64,000 bases of DNA, from the NCBI GenBank assembly GCA_017577715.1, contig PKRC01000001.1, forward strand, positions 124,001-188,000, written 5' to 3'. Numbering within the stretch: the first letter of the stretch is position 1; each line of letters begins with the position of its first letter. Below, piece by piece: positions 40,381-49,260 of the stretch. Position numbers and translations under genes: made by a program. Below the pieces are notes generated by a model. The model did not search any database. It saw only the letters and a program-made list of their open reading frames with translations, and had not been told where the DNA came from. Origin of the DNA: Clostridia bacterium (lineage in GTDB: Bacteria; Bacillota; Clostridia; Caldicoprobacterales; Caldicoprobacteraceae).

Positions 40381-41394
40381 ATGCTTACCGAGAGGAGAAT
40401 GTTGACAGGCAGAAAAAAGGCCGCTATCTTGCTCATTGCGCTTGGCAAGGAAAAGGCCTCCGAAATATACAAGCATTTGAACGAAGATGAAATCGAGCAG
40501 CTGACCCTGGAGATAGCCAATCTATCCAGGGTTGATGCCGAAATGAAGAACCAGGTAATGGAGGAGTTTTATCAACTATGCCTGGCTCAGAATTACATAT
40601 CCGAAGGCGGCATCGAATATGCCAGGGAGATCTTAGAGCGGGCCCTTGGCAGCCAGAAGGCTTTGGAGATAATCAACAAGCTGACTTCGTCTCTGCAAGT
40701 GCGTCCTTTTGATTTCATTAGAAAAGCTGAGCCAGCACAAATTCTTAACTTTATACAAAACGAGCATCCTCAAACCATAGCCCTGGTTTTGGCCTATCTG
40801 CGTCCACAGCAAGCAGCCGCCATAATCTCCTCGTTGCCTCAGGAAAAACAGGTAGAGGTGGCTACCAGAATAGCCCTGATGGATCGCACTTCGCCGGATG
40901 TCATAAAAGAAGTGGAAAGGGTTTTGGAGAAAAAGCTTTCTTCCATGCTGACAGCCGACTTTACCAATGCTGGTGGAATCCAAGCTTTGGTGGATATACT
41001 GCTGTCGGTTGACCGGGGTACAGAAAAGTACATAATGGAAAATCTGGAACTTAGAGACAGGGAATTGGCTGAAGAGATAAGAAAAAGGATGTTTGTGTTT
41101 GAGGATATCGTTACCCTGGATAATCGTTCCATACAGAGGTTCCTGCGGGAGGTCGACAACAGCGATCTGGCTTTGGCGCTAAAAGGAGCCAGCGAAGAAG
41201 TCAAGAAGGTTATATTTGCCAATATGTCCAAGCGCCTGCAGGAAATGATAAAGGAAGATATGGAATATATGGGACCGGTGAGGCTCAGAGATGTGGAAAA
41301 TGCTCAGCAGAAGATAGTGAACATCATCAGGCAGCTTGAAGAAGCCGGTGAGATCATAATATCGCGGGGAGGCGGTGATGAGGTAATTGTCTAA
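40381..41394 (+). CDS. fliG: flagellar motor switch protein FliG
   Basis: A 337-residue switch protein. N-terminal FliF-binding, middle domain with the EHPQTIALVLAYLRP (EHPQR-type) motif at about 123-137, and C-terminal torque domain with VRLRDVENAQQKIVNIIRQLEEAGEI; charged residues for stator interaction (FEDIVTLDNRSIQRFLREVDNSDLALALKG) are present. It transmits stator torque and switches rotation direction. Overlaps fliH by eight bases. Confidence 0.98.
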   Translation: MLTERRMLTGRKKAAILLIALGKEKASEIYKHLNEDEIEQLTLEIANLSRVDAEMKNQVMEEFYQLCLAQNYISEGGIEYAREILERALGSQKALEIINKLTSSLQVRPFDFIRKAEPAQILNFIQNEHPQTIALVLAYLRPQQAAAIISSLPQEKQVEVATRIALMDRTSPDVIKEVERVLEKKLSSMLTADFTNAGGIQALVDILLSVDRGTEKYIMENLELRDRELAEEIRKRMFVFEDIVTLDNRSIQRFLREVDNSDLALALKGASEEVKKVIFANMSKRLQEMIKEDMEYMGPVRLRDVENAQQKIVNIIRQLEEAGEIIISRGGGDEVIV

Positions 41395-42148
41395 CGTGTT
41401 TAAATCTCACAGCATCTGCCTTGATCACCAAAGTCGATTTATGTTGCAACACAAGATGCGGTTTAAGGTTGAAAGCGATGACTCTGGCGATGATTCTGGC
41501 ATTGCTTTACAAGCGACAAAACCGGTTGAATGCCTGATAGAAATGGCCAAGCGGGATGCTGATGCCATTCGCAATAATGCCCAGGGAGAAGCCCATGAAA
41601 TAATAGCTCAAGCGACCAGTGAGGCTCAAAGGATAAAAGAACAAGCAAAAGAGGCAGGATTTCAAGAAGGTTTCCAAGAAGGATTCCAGGCTGGTTTCCA
41701 AAAAGGGCTGGAGGAGGCTCAAAAACGGTTTTTAGCCGAAATCGATGAAGCCCAGCGCCTGAAAGAAGAGATCATAAGGGAGAGGGAGTCGCTTTATCAA
41801 CAATTTGAGCGAGACCTGGTGGCTTTAGCAGTGGATATCGCCAAACGAGCCATATATGACCGCCTGGAAGCCGATGACGAGGTTTTAGCTCAGGTAGTTG
41901 AATCAACCCTTAGGAAAATTCAGGGTAAAGTGAAGGTACAGCTTAAGGTGAGCAAGCACGATTACAGAAGGATATCCAGCCTTAAAGAGCGCGTGTTGTC
42001 CAAGCTGCACCATATTGAAAGTATGGACATCATTGAAGATGATTTCTTAAGCCCTGGAAGCTGCGTGGTGGACACTGGTAGAGGCACGATAGATGGCAGC
42101 GTTGACGTACGATTAAGAGAAATCGAGGCTGTTATGGTGGGACATTGA
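41387..42148 (+). CDS. fliH: flagellar assembly protein FliH
   Basis: A 253-residue protein that inhibits and escorts the FliI ATPase. It starts at TTG 41387 inside the end of fliG. The central region is a coiled coil with a run of GxxxG-type repeats, GFQEGFQEGFQAGFQKGLEE (about 90-109), typical of FliH. The C-terminal globular domain resembles the V-ATPase E subunit end (VEDDFLSPGSCVVDTGRGTIDGSVDVRL). One base separates it from fliI. Confidence 0.93.
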   Translation: MSNVFKSHSICLDHQSRFMLQHKMRFKVESDDSGDDSGIALQATKPVECLIEMAKRDADAIRNNAQGEAHEIIAQATSEAQRIKEQAKEAGFQEGFQEGFQAGFQKGLEEAQKRFLAEIDEAQRLKEEIIRERESLYQQFERDLVALAVDIAKRAIYDRLEADDEVLAQVVESTLRKIQGKVKVQLKVSKHDYRRISSLKERVLSKLHHIESMDIIEDDFLSPGSCVVDTGRGTIDGSVDVRLREIEAVMVGH

Positions 42149-42149
42149 C

Positions 42150-43463
42150 ATGGTATGTATCTCGTTTGATAAATATAGGGATATGTTAAACGAGATTGAG
42201 ATTATAAGGTGTACGGGGCAGGTAGTACAGGTTATCGGCCTTACTGTAGAAGCCGAAGCGCCTGCCGGGGAAGTGGGGGAAATATGCCATATATACAATA
42301 CAAAGGAAACCGCCTACATCCCTGCAGAAATAGTCGGCTTTCGCAAGGACAGGATACTGCTCATGCCATACGGGGAACTCAGCGGCGTGGGGCCGGGGAG
42401 CAAGGTGGTATTGACCGGCAGGCCATTTAAGGTTGCTGTTGGCAGCCAATTGATGGGGCGGATACTGGATGGGCTGGGCAATCCCATGGACGGGGGCGCT
42501 GCGATAGAACCTGAAGGATGGGCCAGCATTCAAAATGTTCCTCCTCACCCTCTAAACCGGCAAAGGATCTCAAAGCCGCTGGTGCTGGGGGTGAGGGCTA
42601 TAGATGGGTTGCTTACCTGCGGACAGGGGCAAAGATTGGGGATATTTGCAGGAAGCGGCGTAGGTAAGAGTACCCTGCTGGGAATGATTGCGCGCAACAC
42701 CCTGGCTGAGGTTAATGTCATCGCCCTCATAGGCGAGCGGGGTAGAGAGGTCAGGGAATTCATAGAAAAAGACTTAAGAGATGGGCTTAAGCGTTCGGTC
42801 TTAGTGGTTGCCACATCGGATCAACCGCCGCTGGTGCGTCTAAAGGCAGCTTTTGTGGCCACCACCATAGCTGAGTTTTTCAGGGATAAAGGAAAAAATG
42901 TGCTGCTCATGATGGATTCGATAACGCGCTTTGCCATGGCTCAGCGGGAAGTAGGTTTGGCTATAGGCGAGCCGCCGGTTTCAAGAGGATATACTCCATC
43001 GGTGTTTTCGATATTGCCCAAACTGCTGGAAAGAGTGGGTAATGGGGAGAGGGGTTCCATAACAGGTCTGTACACCGTGTTGGTGGATGGTGATGATTTC
43101 AATGAGCCTATTAGCGATGCTGTACGCGGAATACTGGATGGACATATACTGCTGTCGCGAAGGTTAGCCAATAGGAACCACTATCCAGCCATTGATGTAC
43201 TGGGCAGCGTCAGCAGGGTAATGCCCGATGTGGTGGACCAAAGCCATATGCAGCTGGCGGGGAAGATAAAGGCGCTTATGGCGGTTTATGAAGAAGCCAG
43301 GGACCTTATCAATATAGGTGCCTATCGCCGTGGAAGCAATCCCGAAGTAGATGAGGCTATCGATAAGATGCCTCAGATAACTGAATTTTTGCAGCAGGCC
43401 ATAGACGAAAAGGTTGATTTTGAGGACACTCGCCAGCGGATGGAAAGGATAGTCAGCCAGTGA
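42150..43463 (+). CDS. fliI: flagellum-specific ATP synthase FliI
   Basis: A 437-residue export ATPase homologous to F1 beta. Walker A GSGVGKST at 168-175, GERGREVREF, the Walker B VLLMMDSITRFAMAQREVGLAIGEPP and the SRGYTPSVFSILPKLLERVG stretch are intact. It forms a hexamer at the base of the export gate and works with FliH and FliJ. ATG 42150 directly follows fliH. Confidence 0.98.
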   Translation: MVCISFDKYRDMLNEIEIIRCTGQVVQVIGLTVEAEAPAGEVGEICHIYNTKETAYIPAEIVGFRKDRILLMPYGELSGVGPGSKVVLTGRPFKVAVGSQLMGRILDGLGNPMDGGAAIEPEGWASIQNVPPHPLNRQRISKPLVLGVRAIDGLLTCGQGQRLGIFAGSGVGKSTLLGMIARNTLAEVNVIALIGERGREVREFIEKDLRDGLKRSVLVVATSDQPPLVRLKAAFVATTIAEFFRDKGKNVLLMMDSITRFAMAQREVGLAIGEPPVSRGYTPSVFSILPKLLERVGNGERGSITGLYTVLVDGDDFNEPISDAVRGILDGHILLSRRLANRNHYPAIDVLGSVSRVMPDVVDQSHMQLAGKIKALMAVYEEARDLINIGAYRRGSNPEVDEAIDKMPQITEFLQQAIDEKVDFEDTRQRMERIVSQ

Positions 43464-43521
43464 AATCGCAAGGGTTCACTAAATGATATCCAGAAGGCTG
43501 TGATTTGGAGAGATGTGTCCA

Positions 43522-43986
43522 ATGGCTAAGTTCAAGTTTTCGCTCGATGCATTGCTTAGGGTAAAGCAGCTGAAGAAAAAACAGACTGAAGGAGAATATG
43601 CCAAGGCTCAAAGGGAGCTGGATATGCAGCGGGCGGTATTATCCAAGTTAATTGACGAATACCGCAGCCTTACCTCAGATATGAGGCAGTTGACTGCAAA
43701 GGGTACGACGGCGCGCCACATGAAGCTGTATGCTTCTTATTCGGGCTTGCTTCAGAAGCGCATAAAGTTTCAGGAACAGGTAGTTGCTGAGGCAAGCAAT
43801 AATTTAGACTCCATAAAGGTAAGGCTTATCGGTTTGGTTAGGGAGGTTAATGTGTTGAGCGAGATGAAGGAGAGGCAGTATTACCAATACCTCTTGGAGA
43901 CCGAAAAGAGGCATCAAAAGGTAGTGGACGAATATGCTGGCTATAAAATATACAGACAGGGTGGACAGATAAATGGCAAGGAATGA
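43522..43986 (+). CDS. fliJ: flagellar export protein FliJ
   Basis: About 154 residues, almost entirely a charged coiled coil (FSLDALLRVKQLKKKQTEGEYAKAQRELDMQ at the start), as expected for the FliJ stalk that inserts in the FliI ring. ATG 43522 is preferred because GGAGAG lies ten bases upstream and an ATG at 43513 touches that site. It overlaps the next gene by 14 bases. Identification rests mainly on length, composition and position. Confidence 0.85.
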   Translation: MAKFKFSLDALLRVKQLKKKQTEGEYAKAQRELDMQRAVLSKLIDEYRSLTSDMRQLTAKGTTARHMKLYASYSGLLQKRIKFQEQVVAEASNNLDSIKVRLIGLVREVNVLSEMKERQYYQYLLETEKRHQKVVDEYAGYKIYRQGGQINGKE

Positions 43987-44575
43987 CAGGAACGCAAAGG
44001 GAAAGGCGGGAAAAAGTTTAGCAGCAGATACCAGTGGTGGCGCAAGGCTTGTAATCTTTGTGGTGCTGCTGTTTATCGTGACCGGTGCAGGATTATCGCT
44101 TCTTTTCAATGTGGGAGGTATAAGGGATACTGTTGTAGCATTGCTGTTCCCTTCTAAAATAGATGGACAACTGCGATCCAATGAAGATAGCGAGTTACAG
44201 CAGCAGCTAAAAGCCATTGAGGATGAGAGAAATAGGCTGAAAGATTTAGAAAGCCACCTTAATACCTTAAAGGGCCAGTTGGAGGAGAAGCAGCAGCGAC
44301 TGGAGCAATGGGAACTGGAGCTTGAGCAAAAGGAAAAAGAAATGGAGGAATTGCAGCAAAAGCTGTCGGCCCAATTTGAAACTATAAAGGATATAGCTAA
44401 AGTTTATGAGAGTATGGATGCAGAGCAAGCCGCCGCCATATTATCCGAGATGGAAGACACTGCTCTCGTAATTCAGATACTCAAAAATATGCCGGTGGAA
44501 AGAAGCGCTGAGGTTCTTGGAGAAATGGATTCCAAAAAGGCGGCAGAGTTGACGCGGCAAATGGCTGGGCAATAA
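43973..44575 (+). CDS. MotE-like flagellar protein (YlxF type, MgtE N-terminal-like domain)
   Basis: A 200-residue protein: a basic start, one membrane helix (about 23-45), a long coiled coil (about 70-140) and a C-terminal MgtE-N-like repeat (IAKVYESMDAEQAAAILSEMEDTALVIQILKNMPVERSAEVLGEMDSKKAAEL). This layout matches MotE of alphaproteobacteria and YlxF of Bacillus, both found in flagellar clusters between fliJ and fliK. A role in motor or export assembly is likely, but is not established for Firmicutes. Confidence 0.85.
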   Translation: MARNDRNAKGKAGKSLAADTSGGARLVIFVVLLFIVTGAGLSLLFNVGGIRDTVVALLFPSKIDGQLRSNEDSELQQQLKAIEDERNRLKDLESHLNTLKGQLEEKQQRLEQWELELEQKEKEMEELQQKLSAQFETIKDIAKVYESMDAEQAAAILSEMEDTALVIQILKNMPVERSAEVLGEMDSKKAAELTRQMAGQ

Positions 44576-44623
44576 TTTCCCAGCTTTTGCATAAAAGCCG
44601 TGTGGGAAGGAGGTGAAAAGGCT

Positions 44624-45994
44624 GTGGAAATGGCTTTAGTACAGAGGATCATGCCAAGCAACGTTAACTCCGAAGAAAAACGCTCATCTGCTGCATCAGA
44701 GGAAGGATGCTCTGGAGAGTTTGGCCTGGTGCTTCAAAGCCTCATGTCGCTTCAAGTTGCGGGTGCCGGAGGAGCAAGCGATGATAAGGGGAATGAAGTG
44801 CTTTCATCGACATCGTCAAAAGCCATGGCAGCAGCGTTGAAAATTCCTTTACATCTGCCGGGATATCAAATTTCCGAAGATATGGCATCGCACCAGTTGG
44901 TGAAAGTACTTCAAGATCACATTTCCCAGGTTCAATCGATGCATTTTTCGGATCAGGCGTTGCCGGAGCAATTATCGTCTGAACAAATATTGTCGGAGCT
45001 AATGTTTTCTATGCCGGAAGAGGCTCATGGTGTCGAGGCTGTGCCTTACCAGAATGTAACCGCGCTTTTGCATTCAGCAAATGGTATTCAGGAGTTCCAT
45101 GAAAAAGCACAAGGGCAAATTTTCAATGTTGTATATAACGTTTCTACCGGCGATGTTGAGCCCACTGTGAAGGAATCCTCGGCTTTGAACACGCTAGCTC
45201 GGGGCGAGAAATCATACACTTCGGAAATTGTGGCAGGCATCAAAGAAGATGTGGGCTTGAAAAGGGATGGGACTGCTAAAAGCAGCTATTCAGATCCGCT
45301 GGAAGGTGTAACTGCACAGCCCAGAGGCTCTCCCATAACCTTGAAGGCCGACGTTGGGCGCCCAAGCGACGAGCCTATGGCTTTGCATGTAGAGTATATA
45401 GAACAAGGTATATACCGTGATGCGGCTGCTTTGGATGAAGGGAAAGAAGAATTCCAATTCGATTTAAACCAGGCCCAGGAAGGCCATGCATTAGAACACT
45501 TATATGCTGATGGGCAGCTGCAACAGGCGTCTAATGATGAGGTGAGCAACGTACACGGCCAACGGGCTTTGAACTTTAATGAAGTGCTGGCCGATATCGC
45601 TGATAGGGTGAGGGTCTTATTGTCGGACAAGCGATCCGAGATGGAAGTGCTCTTAAAACCACCCGAACTGGGCAAGATGGTCATAAAAGTGGCCATAGAA
45701 GATGGAACCCTTCAGGTTAGAATCACTGTGAATTCTAATGCGGTTAAGGATTTCTTGCAGTCGCATGTCCAGGAACTTAAAGCAATGCTTGTTCAAAAGG
45801 GTTATAGCTTTGCGAATATTGATGTAAATATCGGCCAGGATTATCAGCAGCCGCAGCACAATGGAATGGGAAATGGCTGGCACTTGGAAAAACCGATTAG
45901 AAGGGTAAGGCCTGACATGGCAGAGCTGCAGCGCTGTATCATTAGCCCGGCTGCATATTATAATGGCCACCATAGGTTCGATTGCTTTGCGTAA
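44624..45994 (+). CDS. fliK: flagellar hook-length control protein FliK
   Basis: A 456-residue protein. GTG 44624 is preferred (AAGGAGGTG upstream); ATG 44630 is also possible. The first 320 residues are low in conservation and polar, as expected for the ruler part. The C-terminal Flg_hook domain has MEVLLKPPELGKMVIKVAIEDGTLQVRI and AVKDFLQSHVQELKAMLVQKGYSFANIDVNIG. It measures hook length and triggers the export switch through FlhB. Confidence 0.9.
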   Translation: MEMALVQRIMPSNVNSEEKRSSAASEEGCSGEFGLVLQSLMSLQVAGAGGASDDKGNEVLSSTSSKAMAAALKIPLHLPGYQISEDMASHQLVKVLQDHISQVQSMHFSDQALPEQLSSEQILSELMFSMPEEAHGVEAVPYQNVTALLHSANGIQEFHEKAQGQIFNVVYNVSTGDVEPTVKESSALNTLARGEKSYTSEIVAGIKEDVGLKRDGTAKSSYSDPLEGVTAQPRGSPITLKADVGRPSDEPMALHVEYIEQGIYRDAAALDEGKEEFQFDLNQAQEGHALEHLYADGQLQQASNDEVSNVHGQRALNFNEVLADIADRVRVLLSDKRSEMEVLLKPPELGKMVIKVAIEDGTLQVRITVNSNAVKDFLQSHVQELKAMLVQKGYSFANIDVNIGQDYQQPQHNGMGNGWHLEKPIRRVRPDMAELQRCIISPAAYYNGHHRFDCFA

Positions 45995-46009
45995 AAAGGA
46001 GGTATAGAA

Positions 46010-46432
46010 ATGTATGTGAGCAGTGTAAACAGTCAAGCGTATACTGTGAAGAATTCAAAACAGTCCGACAATCATCTGGGCAAGGACGCATTTTTGAAGC
46101 TTCTCGTAACGCAGCTGAAGTATCAGGATCCTTTAAATCCCATGGAGGATAGGGAATTCATCGCCCAACTTGCACAGTTCAGCACTTTGGAATTGATGCA
46201 AAATTTGAGCAACGATTTTACTTCCCTTAAGGCCATGGGGCTGCTAGATAAGATAGTTTATGCAGAGAAGAGGTCAGAGAATTCAGGATGGGTTACTCCA
46301 GTGTACGGGAGAGTTGAGGGGGTCTCAATGGTCAACGGCAAAGTAATCCTTCACGTCAATGGAAATGATGTTGCTTTGGATGATGTAAAGGAAATCTATT
46401 CTGAAACAGTAGATAAACAAGGGGATAAGTAA
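46010..46432 (+). CDS. flgD: flagellar hook assembly protein FlgD (hook capping)
   Basis: A 140-residue short FlgD. The conserved N-terminus GKDAFLKLLVTQLKYQDPLNPMEDREFIAQLAQFSTLELMQNL is clear; the C-terminal beta domain is minimal, as in Bacillus YlxG/FlgD. It caps the growing hook. A GGAGG site precedes the ATG. One base separates its stop from the next start. Confidence 0.94.
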   Translation: MYVSSVNSQAYTVKNSKQSDNHLGKDAFLKLLVTQLKYQDPLNPMEDREFIAQLAQFSTLELMQNLSNDFTSLKAMGLLDKIVYAEKRSENSGWVTPVYGRVEGVSMVNGKVILHVNGNDVALDDVKEIYSETVDKQGDK

Positions 46433-46433
46433 T

Positions 46434-46838
46434 ATGGACAGCAGCAAAGTAGAATACAACCGTCTCGTCTATACCGGCAGAATATCGGGTATCCCCCAAC
46501 AGTCCGGCTCTCTCAGAAGGGTCAGTAACGGAGTAACCAATATCGGCTTTGATGAAATACTGAAAGAAGCAGTACGGAATGAGCAAGCCATCAAATTCAG
46601 CAAGCATGCCCAAATCAGGATGAGGCAAAGGAATATCCAGCTATCACAGGATGAGATAGACAGAATCGGCCATGCCATTGAAAAGGCAAGGGAAAAGGGC
46701 GTGCGGGATTCGTTGGTGCTTATGGGCAATCTTGCATTTATAGTCAACGTTCCTACCAGGACTATCGTTACGGCAGTGGATGGCGAGAACATAAAGGATA
46801 ACATTTTTACAAATATCGATGGCGCAGTGGTACTGTAG
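46434..46838 (+). CDS. flagellar operon protein (TIGR02530-type)
   Basis: A 134-residue protein matching the small flagellar operon protein family found between flgD and flgE in Firmicutes: FSKHAQIRMRQRNIQLSQDEIDRIGHAIEKAREKGVRDSLVLMGNLAFIVNVPTRTIVTAVDGENIKDNIFTNIDGAVVL. The function is unknown. Position, length and the highly conserved C-terminal block support the call. An 84-base gap with a CATTCC/GGAATG hairpin (46864-46887) separates it from flgE. Confidence 0.88.
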   Translation: MDSSKVEYNRLVYTGRISGIPQQSGSLRRVSNGVTNIGFDEILKEAVRNEQAIKFSKHAQIRMRQRNIQLSQDEIDRIGHAIEKAREKGVRDSLVLMGNLAFIVNVPTRTIVTAVDGENIKDNIFTNIDGAVVL

Positions 46839-46922
46839 CCGGACCCCTTTGGGGAGGCTGCATCATTCCTGAACGACAGAGGGAATGAGCTGCGCCGATA
46901 AACCAAAGGAGGTTGTTGCGTT

Positions 46923-48182
46923 ATGATGAGGTCGTTATATTCAGGTATTTCGGGTTTGAGGGTTCATCAGACCCAGATGGACGTCATAGGTAACAACATT
47001 GCTAACGTAAACACCGTTGCTTTTAAAGCCAGCCGAGTAACCTTCCAGGAAATCTTGAACCAGACAATTAAAAATGCTTCTGGGCCGTCGCAGGTAGGGG
47101 GCCGAGGAGGCACAAACCCGCAGCAAATCGGATTGGGAGTATCTGTGGGTACCATCGATGTGCTTCATACCAGTACCGGCGTACAGAGAACCGACAGGGC
47201 CACCGACCTTGCCATAGACGGGGAAGGCTTCTTTATGGTCTCAGATGGGGAAAACGTGTATTACACCCGGGCTGGGAATTTTGATATAGACGTCAACGGC
47301 GATTTGGTCTATCCGGGAGGGTTAAAGGTACTGGGGTGGAATACCTTAGTCACTGATCCGACGACAGGACAGCAGTACGTGGATACTACCGGCACGCCTG
47401 GACCTATTAACCTGTTGAATCTATCGATGCCGGCAAAGGCTACCGATACGATAAAGTTTGAAGGCAACCTGGATGCTAGTTTAGCCGTGGGTGAGACAGT
47501 GCAGTATAGCTTTGCTGTGTTCGATTCCCTTGGCAACGAGCACAAGCTAAACATTGTATTTCAGAAGAATAATCCGAATAACTGGAGGTGGCGGATAGAG
47601 GCGCCAACAGGATCCGGAATAAATGTAACTGGTAGCCAAGGTACATTGCAATTTGACGAAAATGGTAAGCTTGATATGGATAGTTCTACAATACCTACTG
47701 ATATCACCATCAATCCTAACACGGGTGCAGCTCAGATTAATTTGAAGATTGAATTTGACGGAACAAAATTTACTCAATACGCCAATTCCACCACCGTCAA
47801 CGCTACTGCTAACGGATACACATCCGGAATATTGAATTCCATAAGCATCGATTCCGAAGGCCGCGTGATAGGGTACTATACCAATGGCCAGTCCAGGGAG
47901 GACGCAGTGTTGGCCATTGCTACCTTTACCAACCCGGCCGGATTGAATAAGGTTGGCAATAACCTGTACCAGCACTCCACCAATTCCGGGTATCCACTAT
48001 ATGGAAGAGCGGGCGTAGGTGGCAGGGGTACCATCATTGCGGGAGCGCTGGAGATGTCCAATGTGGACCTTGCCAAAGAATTTACCGATATGATCGTTGC
48101 CCAGAGGGGATTTCAGGCCAACTCGAGGATCATCACTGTAGCGGATGAAATGCTACAGGAGCTGGTCAATCTGAAACGATAG
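46923..48182 (+). CDS. flgE: flagellar hook protein FlgE
   Basis: A 419-residue hook protein. N-terminal SLYSGISGLRVHQTQMDVIGNNIANVNTVAFKASRVTFQEIL and C-terminal SNVDLAKEFTDMIVAQRGFQANSRIITVADEMLQELVNLKR form the D0 coiled coils; the central domains are variable. It is exported and polymerised under FlgD. Hairpins flank the gene on both sides (46864-46887 and 48188-48231). Confidence 0.96.
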   Translation: MMRSLYSGISGLRVHQTQMDVIGNNIANVNTVAFKASRVTFQEILNQTIKNASGPSQVGGRGGTNPQQIGLGVSVGTIDVLHTSTGVQRTDRATDLAIDGEGFFMVSDGENVYYTRAGNFDIDVNGDLVYPGGLKVLGWNTLVTDPTTGQQYVDTTGTPGPINLLNLSMPAKATDTIKFEGNLDASLAVGETVQYSFAVFDSLGNEHKLNIVFQKNNPNNWRWRIEAPTGSGINVTGSQGTLQFDENGKLDMDSSTIPTDITINPNTGAAQINLKIEFDGTKFTQYANSTTVNATANGYTSGILNSISIDSEGRVIGYYTNGQSREDAVLAIATFTNPAGLNKVGNNLYQHSTNSGYPLYGRAGVGGRGTIIAGALEMSNVDLAKEFTDMIVAQRGFQANSRIITVADEMLQELVNLKR

Positions 48183-48187
48183 TTAGA

Positions 48188-48231
48188 TTTGGGTTCACAG
48201 CCGGCTTCTGTCTTCCGGCTGTGAACCCGAA
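48188..48231 (+). other. long hairpin between flgE and flbD without a T tract
   Basis: GGGTTCACAGCCGG (48191-48204) pairs perfectly with 48215-48228 around a 10-base loop, extended to 17 pairs by TTT/GAA with one wobble. The 3' side reads GAAACTTTG, so it is not a classic terminator. Position after hook gene suggests mRNA 3'-end protection, processing or partial attenuation. Confidence 0.75.
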
Positions 48232-48252
48232 ACTTTGAATGGAGGTATATTC

Positions 48253-48468
48253 TTGATAAAGGTGACGCGTTTGAACGGAGAGGAGTTCTATATAAATCCC
48301 GATTTAATCCAATATATTGAAAGAACACCTGATACGGTGATAACTTTAACAAACGACAAAAAAGTGGTGGTCAAGGAAGGAGTAGAAGAGGTAATCCAGC
48401 GCATTGTGGCCTTTAAACGGCAAATCTTTGCTTGTGTTCAATATAAAGACGAATTGGTAGGTGAATGA
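48253..48468 (+). CDS. flbD: flagellar protein FlbD
   Basis: A 71-residue protein. TTG 48253 (MIKVTRLNGEEFYINPDLIQYIE) follows GGAGGT by six bases. The pattern TPDTVITLTNDKKVVVKEGVEEVIQRI is the FlbD/YlzI signature of Firmicutes and spirochaetes. Function is unclear; it is always beside flgE and motA genes. It overlaps motA by four bases. Confidence 0.93.
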   Translation: MIKVTRLNGEEFYINPDLIQYIERTPDTVITLTNDKKVVVKEGVEEVIQRIVAFKRQIFACVQYKDELVGE

Positions 48469-49259
48469 TAAATATGGACATAGCTACTATAGCAGGAATT
48501 ATAGCCGGTGTATCCTTTATCGTGGCAGGCATCTTGATGTCGGGGGACCTGAGCAATTTTTACGATGCACCCTCAATAATGATCACGTTGGGCGGGACCT
48601 TTGCTGCAACGCTTATATCCTACCCCCTAAAAAACATCATAGGGATTTTGAAGGTTACTAAAAAGTTATTTTTTACCAAAGCCAGGCAACCCAATGAAAT
48701 CATAAACCAGATTATAGAGCTGGCCAACATTGCTAGAAAAGAAGGGCTGCTGGCTCTAGAGGAGGCTGCCTATAGGCTGGATGACCCGTTTTTGCAAAAG
48801 GGGATACTGCTCATCGTTGATGGTACCGATCCTGAACTGGTGAGAAATATAATGGAAACCGAACTCACCTTTATGGAAGAGCGCCACAGTCAGGGGCAGG
48901 CTATTTTTGAAACCATGGCCTCGCTGGCTCCGGCATACGGGATGATAGGAACCTTGATAGGCCTTATAAACATGCTTAAGATGCTGGATGATCCATCTTC
49001 GATTGGGCCTAATATGGCGGTGGCGCTGGTTACCACATTTTATGGTTCCATACTGGCCAACCTGGTTTTTACCCCGACCGCCAACAAGCTTAAGCAGAGA
49101 AGCGCACAGGAGATGCTATACAAGGAGATTATGCTGGAAGGTATACTTTCCATACAAGCGGGGGAAAACCCCAGAATCATAGAAGAAAAGCTTAAAGCGT
49201 TTTTGTCACCGCAAGAGAGAAAGGCTTTAGACAACAATTCAAACGCAGGTGAGATATAA
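48465..49259 (+). CDS. motA: flagellar motor protein MotA
   Basis: A 264-residue stator subunit with four membrane segments (about 5-24, 30-50, 144-166 and 178-200). The cytoplasmic loop has the charged residues for FliG contact, and ASLAPAYGMIGTLIGLINMLKMLDDPSSIGPNMAVALVTTFYGSILANLVFTPTANKL is the typical TM3-TM4 region with the conserved prolines. A five-MotA:two-MotB channel couples ion flow to rotation. ATG 48465 or 48474. Paired with motB. Confidence 0.95.
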   Translation: MINMDIATIAGIIAGVSFIVAGILMSGDLSNFYDAPSIMITLGGTFAATLISYPLKNIIGILKVTKKLFFTKARQPNEIINQIIELANIARKEGLLALEEAAYRLDDPFLQKGILLIVDGTDPELVRNIMETELTFMEERHSQGQAIFETMASLAPAYGMIGTLIGLINMLKMLDDPSSIGPNMAVALVTTFYGSILANLVFTPTANKLKQRSAQEMLYKEIMLEGILSIQAGENPRIIEEKLKAFLSPQERKALDNNSNAGEI

Positions 49260-49260
49260 A

